Assembly (NCBI RefSeq): GCF_001955695.1 | Contig: NZ_CP019236.1 | Coordinates: 2,170,001-2,234,000 of the forward strand | Direction of reading: 5' to 3' | Source of the DNA: Rhodoferax koreense | Lineage (GTDB): Bacteria; Pseudomonadota; Gammaproteobacteria; Burkholderiales; Burkholderiaceae_C | DNA: 64,000 nucleotides | Shown: positions 21,460-29,277 of the stretch, piece by piece | Numbering within the stretch: position 1 is the first letter of the stretch | Layout: every line of letters starts with the position of its first letter | Notes under the pieces: generated by a model | What the model was told of the DNA's origin: nothing | Database searches by the model: none | Seen by the model: only the letters and a program-made list of their open reading frames with translations | Program-made: the position numbers and the translations under genes

Positions 21460-22431
21460 ATGCGCAGCGCATTCGATGCCGCGATCCAGGCCTTCGAGCC
21501 CGCGCTGCCGCTGCTCGTCGGCTTCAGCGGCGGTGCCGATTCCACGGCCTTGCTGATGGCCTCGGCCGCGCGCTGGCCGGCGCAGGTGAGGGCACTGCAC
21601 GTGCACCACGGCCTGCAGCCGGCCGCGGACGATTTCGCGCGGCACTGCGAGGCCTTCTGCGCCGCGCTGCAGGTGCCGCTGACCGTACGCCGCGTGCACG
21701 CCAGGCATGCACCGGGGGAAAGCCCGGAGGATGCGGCGCGCATCGCACGTCACGCAGCTTTCATGGCCGTATCGCAGGATGGATCGGCGCAACCTGCTAT
21801 CAAGTCAATAGCGCTTGCACACCATGCCGACGACCAGGTCGAGACCTTGCTGCTGGCCCTCACACGCGGCGCCGGCCTGCCGGGCCTGAGCGCGATGCCG
21901 GCCGCCTGGCAGCGCGACGGGCTGCAATTCCACCGCCCGCTGCTGGCCGTGCACGCGGCCGACATCCGCGCCTGGCTCGCCGAGCGTGGCGTGGCCTACC
22001 TCATCGATCCGAGCAACAGCGACGAACGCTACACGCGCAACCGGATCCGCGCCCGGCTGCTGCCCGCGTTGGATCAGGCTTTCCCCCAGTTCCGCGAAAC
22101 CTTCGCGCGCAGCATCGGCCATGCGGCGCAGGCGCAGTCCCTGCTCGACGAACTGGCCGCGCAGGACCTGGCCGAGGTCGGCTCGCCGCCCGCGATCCGC
22201 CGGCTACAGGCCTTGTCCGGCGCGCGGCAGGCCAACCTGCTGAGGCACTGGCTCAAGGCCTCGCACGCCACCATGCCCAGCGCGGCGCAGCTGCAGGAGG
22301 TGCTGCGCCAGGTGGCGGCCTGCACCACGCGTGGTCACCACATCGAACTCAAGGTGGGCGCGGGGCGGCTGGTGCGCCGGGGCCCTGTGCTGGATTGGTA
22401 CAATCCCGGGGCTTTGCCCCCCGCCGATTGA
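21460..22431 (+). CDS. tilS: tRNA(Ile)-lysidine synthase
   Basis: TilS puts lysine on C34 of the AUA-reading tRNA-Ile, so it is essential for correct decoding. The PP-loop motif VGFSGGADSTALLMA is near the N-terminus, followed by LHVHHGLQPAADDFARHC, IALAHHADDQVETLLLAL and DPSNSDERYTRNRIRARLLP. At 323 aa it is the short form, with only a small part of the C-terminal region. It starts 6 bp after the cyclase and its 3' end holds the candidate lysC promoter. Confidence 0.95.
   Translation: MRSAFDAAIQAFEPALPLLVGFSGGADSTALLMASAARWPAQVRALHVHHGLQPAADDFARHCEAFCAALQVPLTVRRVHARHAPGESPEDAARIARHAAFMAVSQDGSAQPAIKSIALAHHADDQVETLLLALTRGAGLPGLSAMPAAWQRDGLQFHRPLLAVHAADIRAWLAERGVAYLIDPSNSDERYTRNRIRARLLPALDQAFPQFRETFARSIGHAAQAQSLLDELAAQDLAEVGSPPAIRRLQALSGARQANLLRHWLKASHATMPSAAQLQEVLRQVAACTTRGHHIELKVGAGRLVRRGPVLDWYNPGALPPAD
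22399..22415 (+). promoter_or_regulatory. Candidate lysC promoter inside the end of tilS
   Basis: TACAAT at 22399-22404 followed after 5 bp by GGCTTT resembles the rpsP and rplS promoter cores (TAYAAT-N4/5-RGCTTT). It is 133 bp before lysC. No clear -35 is visible. Confidence 0.35.
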
Positions 22432-22536
22432 AGCCGTCACGAGCGGTCTTCCCGAAAGCCTCGGGCCGTGTCCAGGCCTCGCCCCTAGCTATCTGTCCGG
22501 CGAGGCGTTTCGTTTCCAACCGTCCTTCATCACTTC

Positions 22537-23805
22537 ATGGCATTGATCGTTCATAAATACGGCGGCACGTCGATGGGCTCGACCGAGCGCATCCGCCTTG
22601 TTGCCAAACGCGTCGCCAAATGGGCTCGCGCCGGCCACCAGATGGTGGTGGTGCCGAGCGCCATGAGCGGCGAAACCAACCGCCTGCTCGGCCTGGCCAA
22701 GGAATTGGCGCCGGGCAAGCCCGACGCCGCCTACAACCGCGAGCTCGACATGCTGGCCGCCACCGGTGAGCAGGCCTCCTCGGCGCTGCTGGCCATTGCG
22801 CTGCAGGCCGAAGGCATGGAGTCGGTGAGCTACGCCGGCTGGCAGGTGCCCATCAAGACCGACGACGCCTACACCAAGGCCCGCATCGAGTCCATCGCCG
22901 ACGACAAGGTGCGCGCCGACCTGGCCGCCGGCAAGGTCGTGGTCATCACCGGCTTCCAGGGTGTGGACGAAGACCTCAACGTCACCACGCTCGGCCGCGG
23001 CGGCAGCGACACCTCGGCCGTGGCCGTGGCCGCCGCGCTCAAGGCCAACGAATGCCTGATCTTCACCGACGTGGACGGCGTCTACACCACCGACCCGCGT
23101 GTCGTGCCCGAAGCGCGCCGCCTGCAGACCGTGAGCTTCGAAGAGATGCTCGAAATGGCCTCCATGGGCTCCAAGGTCCTGCAAATCCGCTCGGTCGAAT
23201 TCGCGGGCAAATACAAAGTGCCGCTGCGCGTGCTGTCCAGCTTCACGCCGTGGGACATCGACGTCGACGTCGAGGCCAAGTCCGGCACCTTGATCACTTT
23301 TGAAGAAGACGAAAATATGGAACAAGCCATCGTTTCCGGCATCGCGTTCAACCGCGACGAAGCCAAAATCTCCGTGCTCGGCGTGCCCGACAAACCCGGC
23401 ATCGCCTACCAGATCCTCGGCGCCGTGGCCGACGCCAACATCGACGTCGACGTGATCATCCAGAACGTCAGCAAGGACGGCATCACCGACTTCAGCTTCA
23501 CCGTGCACCGCAACGACTATGCACGCACCATCGACCTGCTGAAGGAAAAGGTATTGCCCAGCCTCGGCGCCAAGGAAGTCACCGGCGACGCCAAGATCTG
23601 CAAGGTCAGCATCGTCGGCATCGGCATGCGCAGCCATGTGGGCGTGGCCAGCAAGATGTTCCGCTGCCTGAGCGAGGAGGGCATCAACATCCAGATGATC
23701 TCCACCAGCGAAATCAAGACCTCGGTCGTGCTCGACGAAAAGTACATGGAGCTCGCCGTGCGCGCGCTGCACAAAGCTTTCGATCTGGACCAGACCGCGG
23801 CCTGA
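22537..23805 (+). CDS. lysC: Aspartate kinase
   Basis: Phosphorylates aspartate as the first step toward lysine, threonine, methionine and diaminopimelate. The 422-aa protein has [20 protein letters not shown] (kinase start), [39 protein letters not shown] and two C-terminal ACT domains (about residues 265-340 and 345-420) that bind the feedback inhibitor. It matches the homodimer or alpha-beta type of other betaproteobacteria; an internal start for a beta subunit may exist at the Met near residue 265. It stands upstream of tRNA-Ser. Confidence 0.95.
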   Translation: MALIVHKYGGTSMGSTERIRLVAKRVAKWARAGHQMVVVPSAMSGETNRLLGLAKELAPGKPDAAYNRELDMLAATGEQASSALLAIALQAEGMESVSYAGWQVPIKTDDAYTKARIESIADDKVRADLAAGKVVVITGFQGVDEDLNVTTLGRGGSDTSAVAVAAALKANECLIFTDVDGVYTTDPRVVPEARRLQTVSFEEMLEMASMGSKVLQIRSVEFAGKYKVPLRVLSSFTPWDIDVDVEAKSGTLITFEEDENMEQAIVSGIAFNRDEAKISVLGVPDKPGIAYQILGAVADANIDVDVIIQNVSKDGITDFSFTVHRNDYARTIDLLKEKVLPSLGAKEVTGDAKICKVSIVGIGMRSHVGVASKMFRCLSEEGINIQMISTSEIKTSVVLDEKYMELAVRALHKAFDLDQTAA

Positions 23806-23838
23806 AACCGCGAATTTTCATGAGATAATCAGAGGATT

Positions 23839-23931
23839 GGAAACGTGACCGAGTGGCCGAAGGTGCTCCCCTGCTAAGGGAGTATGGGGTGTAGAGCCTC
23901 ATCGAGGGTTCGAATCCCTCCGTTTCCGCCA
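23839..23931 (+). tRNA. tRNA-Ser (anticodon GCU)
   Basis: A 93-base type II tRNA. The acceptor stem GGAAACG pairs with CGTTTCC (23921-23927), discriminator G, CCA encoded. The anticodon arm is CTCCC-CTGCTAA-GGGAG with anticodon GCU (reads AGC/AGU). A long variable arm and a GGTTCGAATCC T-loop are present. It is the integration target of the prophage: the last 14 bases plus two beyond are duplicated at the far end, and the tRNA remains intact. Confidence 0.96.
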
Positions 23932-24252
23932 AGATACCCCCTGTGAGCTTTCGGCTTGCAGGGGTTTTTTGGTTTTTGGGTCGAAGCTTTCATAGATGGC
24001 AATCACCTGCTGTTTAACTTCGGCTTTGTAGTCGTCGCTCTCGTCCAGCTGATCGGCTAGGTAGTCAACGATGGCTCGGCGCGGGTCTTCGCCTGCGATC
24101 TTGGCGATCTGGATTCGTCTCTCCAGGCCGCATATCTTTTTCCCCGTTTTGTAGTTGCTGATGTGCTGTGGTGCCACATCCAGCATCCGTGCAAGCTCGG
24201 CTTGGCTCCCCACTACCTCCACGGCCTTTTCGATAGTTAACTTCAATGACAT
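23899..24252 (-). CDS. Phage repressor-like helix-turn-helix protein whose C-terminus is set by integration
   Basis: A 117-aa protein starting MSLKLTIEKAVEVVGSQAEL, with a helix-turn-helix at about residues 13-36 (SQAELARMLDVAPQHISNYK), then an acidic helical region. The ATG at 24252 has AGGAG six bases upstream; the frame opens further to 24309 without support. It is divergent from the rest of the phage and next to inverted repeats, as a CI-type repressor would be. The gene crosses attL: its last residues (RDSNPR) are antisense tRNA-Ser and its stop lies in the tRNA. In the circular phage the reading frame would instead continue for 39 codons past the core, giving about 150 aa. A repressor role is inferred. 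Confidence 0.75.
   Translation of the reverse strand: MSLKLTIEKAVEVVGSQAELARMLDVAPQHISNYKTGKKICGLERRIQIAKIAGEDPRRAIVDYLADQLDESDDYKAEVKQQVIAIYESFDPKTKKPLQAESSQGVSWRKRRDSNPR
23918..23933. repeat. Left attachment site attL (16-bp core)
   Basis: CTCCGTTTCCGCCAAG covers the 3' acceptor end of tRNA-Ser and two further bases. The identical 16 bases recur at 31945-31960. Upstream of the core TTCGAA is also shared at the same spacing in both copies. Confidence 0.9.
23937..23970 (+). terminator. Phage-borne terminator behind tRNA-Ser
   Basis: CCCCCTG (23937-23943) and CAGGGG (23959-23964) enclose a loop and are followed by TTTTTT. This replaces the host tRNA terminator, now displaced to 31965-31997, which has the same CCCCTG...CAGGGG design. 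Confidence 0.75.
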
Positions 24253-24287
24253 GCGGTGCTCCTGCGCTTGTGTGTATCCCTTAAAAA

Positions 24288-24339
24288 GGTTACATTGCTG
24301 TAACCCCAAATAGGGATATGTAACCCTACCTCGGGTAAT
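24288..24339. promoter_or_regulatory. Candidate operators between repressor and early phage genes
   Basis: GGTTACA-TTGC-TGTAACC (24288-24305) is a perfect 7-bp inverted repeat. A second TGTAACC lies exactly 20 bp further (24319-24325), with a degenerate partner GGGTAAT (24333-24339). The pair stands in the divergent gap between the repressor and the rightward genes, where lambda-like switches place operators. Confidence 0.6.
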
Positions 24340-24365
24340 TATCGATCAACCTCACGGAGCCACCT

Positions 24366-24650
24366 GTGAAAAATCCCGACGACACGCACACCCCCGACCT
24401 TTTCGGAGTCTCCCCCGGCGCAAACGACAACGCCGCGTTGGTGGCTCAACCGGCAGAGTCCGGCCGGGGGGTCTCCACCCTGATCGTTCCTACGTCTGAT
24501 GTGTATTTGTCGATGAGCCCTGATGCTCGGCGCCTTCACTCCGATAAATGGGAGTTGGTTGAGGGTTGCAACGGCACGGTGAAACGTCAGCGCTTCTATG
24601 AGCGTCGTGTCCTCGCCGCTGCTGCTCGGCTGATCGGGGCGGGGCTATGA
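24366..24650 (+). CDS. Hypothetical phage protein (94 aa)
   Basis: A small soluble protein, MKNPDDTHTPDLFGVSPGAN at the start and a basic C-terminal half (KRQRFYERRVLAAAARLIGA). I do not recognise a family. It is the first rightward gene after the operators, so it is probably expressed early. The ATG lies about 8 bases after ACGGAGCC. Its stop overlaps the next start (ATGA), implying translational coupling. Confidence 0.6.
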   Translation: MKNPDDTHTPDLFGVSPGANDNAALVAQPAESGRGVSTLIVPTSDVYLSMSPDARRLHSDKWELVEGCNGTVKRQRFYERRVLAAAARLIGAGL

Positions 24651-24808
24651 GGCGCTACATCCCCTTCTTCGGCGCCTGCTTCGCATCGTTCGTCCTCGGC
24701 GCCCTGGTGCAGGCCTCGACCTTCGATGCGCCCGTGTGCGTCCAGTCGCTGCCATCTGTTTGGATGCAGCCCGGGGCCTATCCCCTCCCTGAGCCGAAGG
24801 CCCCTTGA
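24647..24808 (+). CDS. Small phage membrane or exported protein (53 aa)
   Basis: Begins MRRYIPFFGACFASFVLGAL, a basic start plus one hydrophobic helix, then VQASTFDAPVCVQ and a Pro-rich tail. It overlaps the previous gene by four bases and is directly followed by the next ATG, a spacing typical of inovirus gene trains. It may be an exported minor virion or assembly protein; no family is recognised. Confidence 0.5.
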   Translation: MRRYIPFFGACFASFVLGALVQASTFDAPVCVQSLPSVWMQPGAYPLPEPKAP

Positions 24809-24991
24809 ATGAATTTCGCCCAACTCAATGCGCGGCGTGTTCGTCGTCAGATGCGCGAACTGTTTCTGGCGCAACTCGGCGAGTTGTCGGCCGCGCAAGT
24901 CTTCCTTGAGGAACCGAATATGAACCTTGCCTTAGTCCTTGCGCGCAGGGTCTACGGCAGTGCTCCTGCTGCGTCCCATGAGGAAACCACC

Positions 24992-25303
24992 ATGCAATCT
25001 CTGATCCAAATTTTCAAGCTCGATGAAGTCAAAAAGGGCATCGCCAAGAAAACCGGCAACCCGTACGAGATCCACACCGCGCAGGCCGCGCTGATCGATG
25101 AAAACGGCCAAATCGATACGGTCGGCGTCCTCGACATCCCGCCCGCATTGCGCGAGAAAGTGCAGCCCGGCCTCTACGCCGGTTCCTTCGCCATGAAGAC
25201 CAATTTCCAGTCCGGCCGCATCGAGTCCGTTCTAACCGGCTTGGTGCCCCACGTGGTGCGCGCCGCGCCACCCGCACCGTCCACGCCTGCCGCAAAGGCC
25301 TAA
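24992..25303 (+). CDS. Phage single-stranded DNA-binding protein (gpV-like)
   Basis: A 103-aa protein beginning MQSLIQIFKLDEVKKGIAKK. TGNPYEIHTAQAALIDENGQ, PPALREKVQPGLYAGSFAMK and the beta-rich pattern fit inovirus ssDNA-binding proteins that coat the progeny strand before extrusion. The ATG at 24992 follows GAGGAAACCACC. The same frame is open back to an ATG at 24809, immediately after the preceding stop, and would add 61 residues that do not look like the DNA-binding fold; both forms may be made. Confidence 0.7.
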   Translation: MQSLIQIFKLDEVKKGIAKKTGNPYEIHTAQAALIDENGQIDTVGVLDIPPALREKVQPGLYAGSFAMKTNFQSGRIESVLTGLVPHVVRAAPPAPSTPAAKA

Positions 25304-25306
25304 GCC

Positions 25307-25408
25307 ATGGCCGCGCATTACGCCTACCTCACGGGCTTGATGCTGGCCGCCATCCTCGGTGGTGGTGCGGTCGCGGTCTGGCTCGTCAGGGAGTTGAAGA
25401 AAGGTTAG
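25307..25408 (+). CDS. Small inovirus membrane protein (33 aa)
   Basis: MAAHYAYLTGLMLAAILGGG with AVAVWLVRELKKG: a single hydrophobic helix with a basic C-terminus. Size and place, between the ssDNA-binding protein and major coat genes, are those of the gpVII/gpIX minor coat proteins that cap the first-emerging end of filamentous virions. It starts three bases after the preceding stop. Confidence 0.6.
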   Translation: MAAHYAYLTGLMLAAILGGGAVAVWLVRELKKG

Positions 25409-25493
25409 AGATTTCAGACCGGATCAGGTCATCGCAGGGATGCGCCGCCTGATCTGGCCTGCAATTTCGCAGGGCTCCAACCAAGGAAAAACC

Positions 25494-25718
25494 ATGTTCG
25501 TCACTCGCAAAGTCGCTCTCAAGTTCTCGGCCATTCCCGCCGCCATCTTGGCCGCTGCCGGTTCGGCAATGGCCGCTGCCCCGACCATCGATACCACGGC
25601 CGCGACCGATGGCATTGCCGCTGCCACCACGGCGGTCGGTGGTGTCATCGCCGCCATGATCACCTACCAAGTCGGCAAGTGGGCCCTCATGAAGGTCAAG
25701 GGTCTGTTCGGCCGCTGA
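25494..25718 (+). CDS. Major coat protein (gpVIII-like) with signal peptide
   Basis: A 74-aa precoat. Residues 1-27 are a signal peptide (basic start, hydrophobic core, SAMA cleavage). The mature part of about 47 residues has an acidic, small-residue N-terminus (two Asp), a hydrophobic centre (AVGGVIAAMITYQVGKWAL) and a basic C-terminus (KVKGLFGR) to contact DNA, exactly the coat protein design. AAGGAAAAACC precedes the ATG. A further in-frame start at 25440 would spoil the signal peptide and is not used. Confidence 0.88.
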   Translation: MFVTRKVALKFSAIPAAILAAAGSAMAAAPTIDTTAATDGIAAATTAVGGVIAAMITYQVGKWALMKVKGLFGR

Positions 25719-25735
25719 TCAGTCCGCTGATGCGA

Positions 25736-25770
25736 GGGGCCAGTGACACAGACCTGGTGATACCGGCCCT
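25736..25770 (+). terminator. Weak hairpin after the major coat gene
   Basis: GGGGCC (25736) and GGCCC (25765) could pair across about 23 bases, followed by TTCCT. Filamentous phages commonly place a partial terminator here so that coat protein mRNA exceeds downstream mRNA. No true T-run, so low confidence. Confidence 0.25.
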
Positions 25771-25796
25771 TCCTGTCAGTCGATTGGAGTAAACAC

Positions 25797-26195
25797 ATGG
25801 CTACCTGCGCAAGCTGGCAAGCGCCCTACGGGGATAGCGGATTTCAGGGCAACACCGTTGCGGAAGTCTGCGCAAAGGTCACGCAGGCGTACTGGTCGAA
25901 CGAGGCCACGTGGAGCGTCAACGGCGAACAGTGCACCGTGGTGGACGGTGAGGCGTCGAACACCTACAACTATCCGAAGCAATGCGATGCGCCGACCTCC
26001 ACGCCATCGGAAGGCAACACCATCAATTGCACCAGCGCGTGCACCGTCAGCCTCACGATTTCCCCGCCTGAACTCGATGCGGATCGCGTCCAGGCCGATC
26101 TGGTCCTGTGGGGCATGTGCCTTGGTTTCCTGGTCACGATCTGGGCGGGAAAACAGATCATCAACTTCTTTCGTACGGGGCGTTATGAGTCATGA
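25797..26195 (+). CDS. Probable minor virion protein with C-terminal membrane anchor (132 aa)
   Basis: Starts MATCASWQAPYGDSGFQGNT, has six Cys before the anchor, a Thr/Ser-rich middle and one membrane helix (about residues 104-124) followed by FFRTGRYES. There is no N-terminal signal peptide. Genes in this position in TspB-carrying inoviruses encode small structural proteins. It overlaps the next gene by 11 bp, suggesting coupled translation. No family recognised by name. Confidence 0.6.
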   Translation: MATCASWQAPYGDSGFQGNTVAEVCAKVTQAYWSNEATWSVNGEQCTVVDGEASNTYNYPKQCDAPTSTPSEGNTINCTSACTVSLTISPPELDADRVQADLVLWGMCLGFLVTIWAGKQIINFFRTGRYES

Positions 26196-27657
26196 TTTCA
26201 AGCCAAGAAATATTGTTGGTCTACTCGCTCTGTGTTGCGGTCTGGCTTTTGTTTCGGTGACCCACGCCGCCGTCCAGACTGCTGACGGCTTCGAGAAATT
26301 CATGGTCAAGGTCACCGAGAACTCTGCCACCGTTGGCTTTGGCTCTGGCGGCACGGCCGTTGTGACCAGTGCACCTACGGCCCTGGGCGGCACTTCTGGT
26401 TGGACCATGGCCGAGAAATGGGGCGTTGGTAAGTTGGCGAGTGGCTCAGCCGCCGTTGGGCAGGTTGGGGAGGTAGCTCTCGCTGGTGGCAAGGTGCCCG
26501 TGACGCTCGCTTCGACGGTGAGTAAGGCCGGCGCGTTGAAGGCGTTCGGTAAGGCTGTTGGTGCGCTCGCAGGTGGTCCGCTCGGGCTCGCGCTGTTTGC
26601 GGTGCCTGCCGTCATGGAAGCGATGCAAGCGGCCGGGGTGTCCTCCAACATTGATCCCAATACGGGCTATCACAAGCCCGCCGCCCCGTTCAAGAAAAGC
26701 TTGTCGATTGACGGCTATACGTGGTGGGCAAACAAGGGCACGCCCTATCAGGCTCAGGCCGGAACTGCTTGCGCTGCTGCTCGTCAGAGCTTCGAGCTTT
26801 CTGTCCAGCTGTACGGGTCCGTCTATAAGTTTCGCCAGTGCGAAGAGTCGGGTATCTCCCTCGTCGCGAAGGACAATCCCAACTTCATTGCCTACATGTC
26901 GGCGGTGCGGGAAACGTCTACGACCTTGGAGACAAGGGAGGCCAATTGGGATGAGGTCAGGCCCGACTTTGAGTCCGCAGATTTTGACCTCGCTTCATTG
27001 GTCAAGGCACAGCTTGATGCGCGTGAGAAGGCGCAAAAGAACGGCATCGTGCCGTGGCCGACTGATGTCGAGTCCACCAAGGTGACAGGCCCTGCGACGA
27101 TTCCGCCGATTACGGAAACGGAGACCACGACGCGCACGGTCGTCGGTCCTGATGGCATTACCCGCACGGAAGAGGTCACCAAGACAACGACCACCACGCG
27201 GCCGGTCACATACACCGATGAGGGCGTCAAGGTGCAGCCATCGGCCACGACCACGACCACGACAAAGCTGACCAACCCGGATGGCAGCAGCACGACGACG
27301 ACTGATACGGAAACGACGACAAAGGACACGGATAAACCCGCTAGCGAGGACAAGGAAACCGACTTGTGCGTGCTGCATCCGGAAATCATTGCCTGCGCCA
27401 AGCTGGGCGATGCACCAGACGCTGAACAACTTCCAAAAGCGGAAAAGACCGTCACCTTCACACCGGTAGCCTTCCAGAGCAATGCCACGTGCCCCGCTGG
27501 CGTGCCCATCGACTACACGCTGTTCGGTCGTAGCGCCCACTACGTGATCCCCTTCGAACCGCTGTGCAACGCCGCCAGCACCTACATCCGCCCGTTGTTG
27601 CTGTTGGCCGCTGCCTTGGTCGCGGCGGGCATCTTCGTTGGCGGCTTGAAGGCGTAG
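26185..27657 (+). CDS. Adsorption/attachment protein (gpIII position, TspB-like)
   Basis: A 490-aa exported protein. Residues 1-29 form a signal peptide ending THA. A Gly/Ala/Val-rich N-terminal region follows, then a long Thr-rich low-complexity linker (about residues 300-390). The Cys-containing C-terminal domain has TDLCVLHPEIIACAKLGD and FGRSAHYVIPFEPLC, then a membrane anchor (LLLLAAALVAAGIFVGGLKA). That arrangement is the one of Neisseria TspB-family proteins and of inovirus pilus-binding proteins. It should define host range. The start overlaps the preceding gene. Confidence 0.75.
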   Translation: MSHDFKPRNIVGLLALCCGLAFVSVTHAAVQTADGFEKFMVKVTENSATVGFGSGGTAVVTSAPTALGGTSGWTMAEKWGVGKLASGSAAVGQVGEVALAGGKVPVTLASTVSKAGALKAFGKAVGALAGGPLGLALFAVPAVMEAMQAAGVSSNIDPNTGYHKPAAPFKKSLSIDGYTWWANKGTPYQAQAGTACAAARQSFELSVQLYGSVYKFRQCEESGISLVAKDNPNFIAYMSAVRETSTTLETREANWDEVRPDFESADFDLASLVKAQLDAREKAQKNGIVPWPTDVESTKVTGPATIPPITETETTTRTVVGPDGITRTEEVTKTTTTTRPVTYTDEGVKVQPSATTTTTTKLTNPDGSSTTTTDTETTTKDTDKPASEDKETDLCVLHPEIIACAKLGDAPDAEQLPKAEKTVTFTPVAFQSNATCPAGVPIDYTLFGRSAHYVIPFEPLCNAASTYIRPLLLLAAALVAAGIFVGGLKA

Positions 27658-27660
27658 AAC

Positions 27661-27951
27661 ATGGGAACCCTCGCGCAACTCTTGATGGGCCTTGTCGCCC
27701 CGATGGTCCTCCGGGGCCTCGCGGCGCTCGGCTTTACCGCAGTGACCTTCACCGGTGTTCAACTGGTCGTGGATCAATTGATCGCGCAGGCGCAAAGCTC
27801 ATGGTCCGCTGTGCCGACCGCCATGCTGCAAATGGCCAGTCTCGCGGGCCTGCCTGAGTCCATTGGCCTGATCTGCGGTGCTTACATCGCGCGCATCACG
27901 TTGTGGTCAGCGGCCAATGCCACCAAGCTGCTCTTCACCGGCAAAACATGA
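27661..27951 (+). CDS. gpVI-like minor coat protein (DUF2523 type)
   Basis: A 96-aa hydrophobic protein with about three membrane segments (MGTLAQLLMGLVAPMVLRGL, a middle helix and a C-terminal one) and a basic end. The size and position, between the adsorption protein and Zot, are those of gpVI/DUF2523 proteins that terminate virion assembly. It starts three bases after the preceding stop and overlaps the zot start by four bases. Confidence 0.75.
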   Translation: MGTLAQLLMGLVAPMVLRGLAALGFTAVTFTGVQLVVDQLIAQAQSSWSAVPTAMLQMASLAGLPESIGLICGAYIARITLWSAANATKLLFTGKT

Positions 27952-29045
27952 TCGATCTTTTCACCGGCAACCCTGGCGGCGGTAAGACCCTCTTGGCCGT
28001 CTCTGAACTGGCTGCGCTGTTCAAGCAATGGGAAAAGGACGGCACCACGGCCCGCGCCGTCTACGTCTGGGGCATCAAGGGCTTGACCCTGCCACACAAT
28101 GTCATTGACGCGTGGCCGCTGACTGGTAAAAAGGGCGATGAGATACCGGTGGACAGCCGGGGCCTGCCGACCTGTGCACTCGCGATGGATTTCGGTGAGA
28201 TCCCCGACGGCTCCCTGGTCATCATCGATGAGGCGCAGTACCTTTTTCCGATGCGTGGCCCGTCGGTTGGTCAGCCGGTGCATTCCAAGTTCCTCAACAC
28301 GCACCGGCATGCTGGGCTCGATATTTGGCTGATCACCCAGCACCCAAAGAACCTCGATAACGGCGTGCGGCGTCTCGTCAACAAGCATCGGCACATTCGC
28401 CGCGTCTTCGGCTGGAACCGTGCCGTGATTTACGAGTGGGCGCATTGCGAGGATGGCTTGCAGGGCCTGAAACACGCGGTCATGGTCAATTGGACCTATC
28501 CGAAAAAGACCTTTGCGCTGTACAAGTCGGCCGAGATTCACACCAAGCAAGCCTTCAAAAAGCCGTGGTGGATGTGGCTCCCCGTGCTCATGATCCCCGT
28601 GGCGGTCTGGGCCGTGCCGCGTGTCTGGGATACCGTCGTCGGCGTCAAGTCCGGTAACGGCATCGTGCCATCGAAAAAGCCCGCTGAACCGCCGCCACGC
28701 CCCGCGCAGGCTCAACCCTTGGTAACCCCCTCCGCTACACCTGCGGCACCCGCACCGGTCGCGCCAGCGTCGTCGGCACCGGCTCCCGCGAAGTTCGCTG
28801 GTTGCGTCTCCATGCGGGGTGCCTGTAAATGCATTGATACCGCTGGTGAGCCGGTCGACAAGGAACCGTCGATGTGTCTCGATATCGTGGGCGCGAACCG
28901 CCCGGAAAAGCTGGCCGAGATTCCCGCATCGCTCAAGGAACACCATCCGCCGCCCCCGCCTAAGGGTTGGGTCGGTTGGGCGCCCGATACGGCGCCGCGG
29001 CGTACCGGGTCCACGGTGGCCGATGTCGTGGCCGCGTTCCGATGA
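27948..29045 (+). CDS. zot: Zot-domain assembly ATPase (gpI)
   Basis: A 365-aa morphogenesis protein. The N-terminal Zot domain has Walker A GNPGGGKT at residues 7-14 and Walker B SLVIIDEAQYLFP at about 89-101, with NTHRHAGLDIWLITQHPKNL after it. One membrane helix lies at about 206-225, then a Pro/Ala-rich periplasmic linker and a small Cys-containing domain (FAGCVSMRGACKCI). It powers extrusion of the coated ssDNA through the inner membrane. It overlaps the gpVI-like gene (ATGA). Confidence 0.92.
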   Translation: MIDLFTGNPGGGKTLLAVSELAALFKQWEKDGTTARAVYVWGIKGLTLPHNVIDAWPLTGKKGDEIPVDSRGLPTCALAMDFGEIPDGSLVIIDEAQYLFPMRGPSVGQPVHSKFLNTHRHAGLDIWLITQHPKNLDNGVRRLVNKHRHIRRVFGWNRAVIYEWAHCEDGLQGLKHAVMVNWTYPKKTFALYKSAEIHTKQAFKKPWWMWLPVLMIPVAVWAVPRVWDTVVGVKSGNGIVPSKKPAEPPPRPAQAQPLVTPSATPAAPAPVAPASSAPAPAKFAGCVSMRGACKCIDTAGEPVDKEPSMCLDIVGANRPEKLAEIPASLKEHHPPPPPKGWVGWAPDTAPRRTGSTVADVVAAFR

Positions 29046-29260
29046 AAACCGCCATGCAGGCCGCGAGGGGGCCTTACTTGAAAACCGCCACCAGCTCGAG
29101 CACGATTAAGCGTCTTCGTATCGCGCAGGGTATGACGCAGGTTCAGTGTGCCGCGCATTGCCGTGTGCCACTTCGCACCTTTCAGCGGGCTGAAGCAGAC
29201 GACTATGTGGAGCGTTCCACCAAGCGGTCCATCGAGCGTGCGCTGGGGTTGTCTTGGTGA
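29042..29260 (+). CDS. Small helix-turn-helix protein (72 aa)
   Basis: Begins MKTAMQAARGPYLKTATSSS, then TIKRLRIAQGMTQVQCAAHC and RVPLRTFQRAEADDYVERST, a compact Xre/Cro-like helix-turn-helix. It overlaps the zot stop (ATGA) and sits just before the non-coding origin region. Its role could be a second regulator opposing the repressor. Its first seven codons are embedded in a 20-bp sequence repeated at 29258. Confidence 0.6.
   Translation: MKTAMQAARGPYLKTATSSSTIKRLRIAQGMTQVQCAAHCRVPLRTFQRAEADDYVERSTKRSIERALGLSW
29043..29062 (+). repeat. Direct repeat copy 1 (20 bp)
   Basis: TGAAAACCGCCATGCAGGCC, identical to 29258-29277. A 12-bp partial copy, TGAAAACCGCCA, lies at 29079-29090. Confidence 0.85.
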
Positions 29261-29277
29261 AAACCGCCATGCAGGCC
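29258..29277 (+). repeat. Direct repeat copy 2 (20 bp)
   Basis: Identical to 29043-29062. A GTG at 29257 overlaps the end of the HTH gene and would begin VKTAMQAW, mirroring the HTH gene start. The 98-codon frame that follows has composition unlike protein, so I do not call it a gene. Confidence 0.85.

Noticed and set aside
22432..22536. Lysine riboswitch before lysC
   Set aside because: The gap is only 105 bp and shows no conserved L-box elements; a simple promoter inside tilS fits better.
19905..22556. An 883-codon open frame over the diguanylate cyclase and tilS
   Set aside because: Shadow frame; both real genes have strong motifs in other frames and the translated composition is Arg/Ala-rich noise.
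25858..26184. N-terminal extension of the TspB-like gene
   Set aside because: The signal peptide starts at 26185; the extension overlaps the preceding gene in another frame.
29043..29277. CRISPR-like repeats
   Set aside because: Only two full copies and one partial, irregularly spaced and overlapping genes; no CRISPR array or cas genes seen anywhere in the window.
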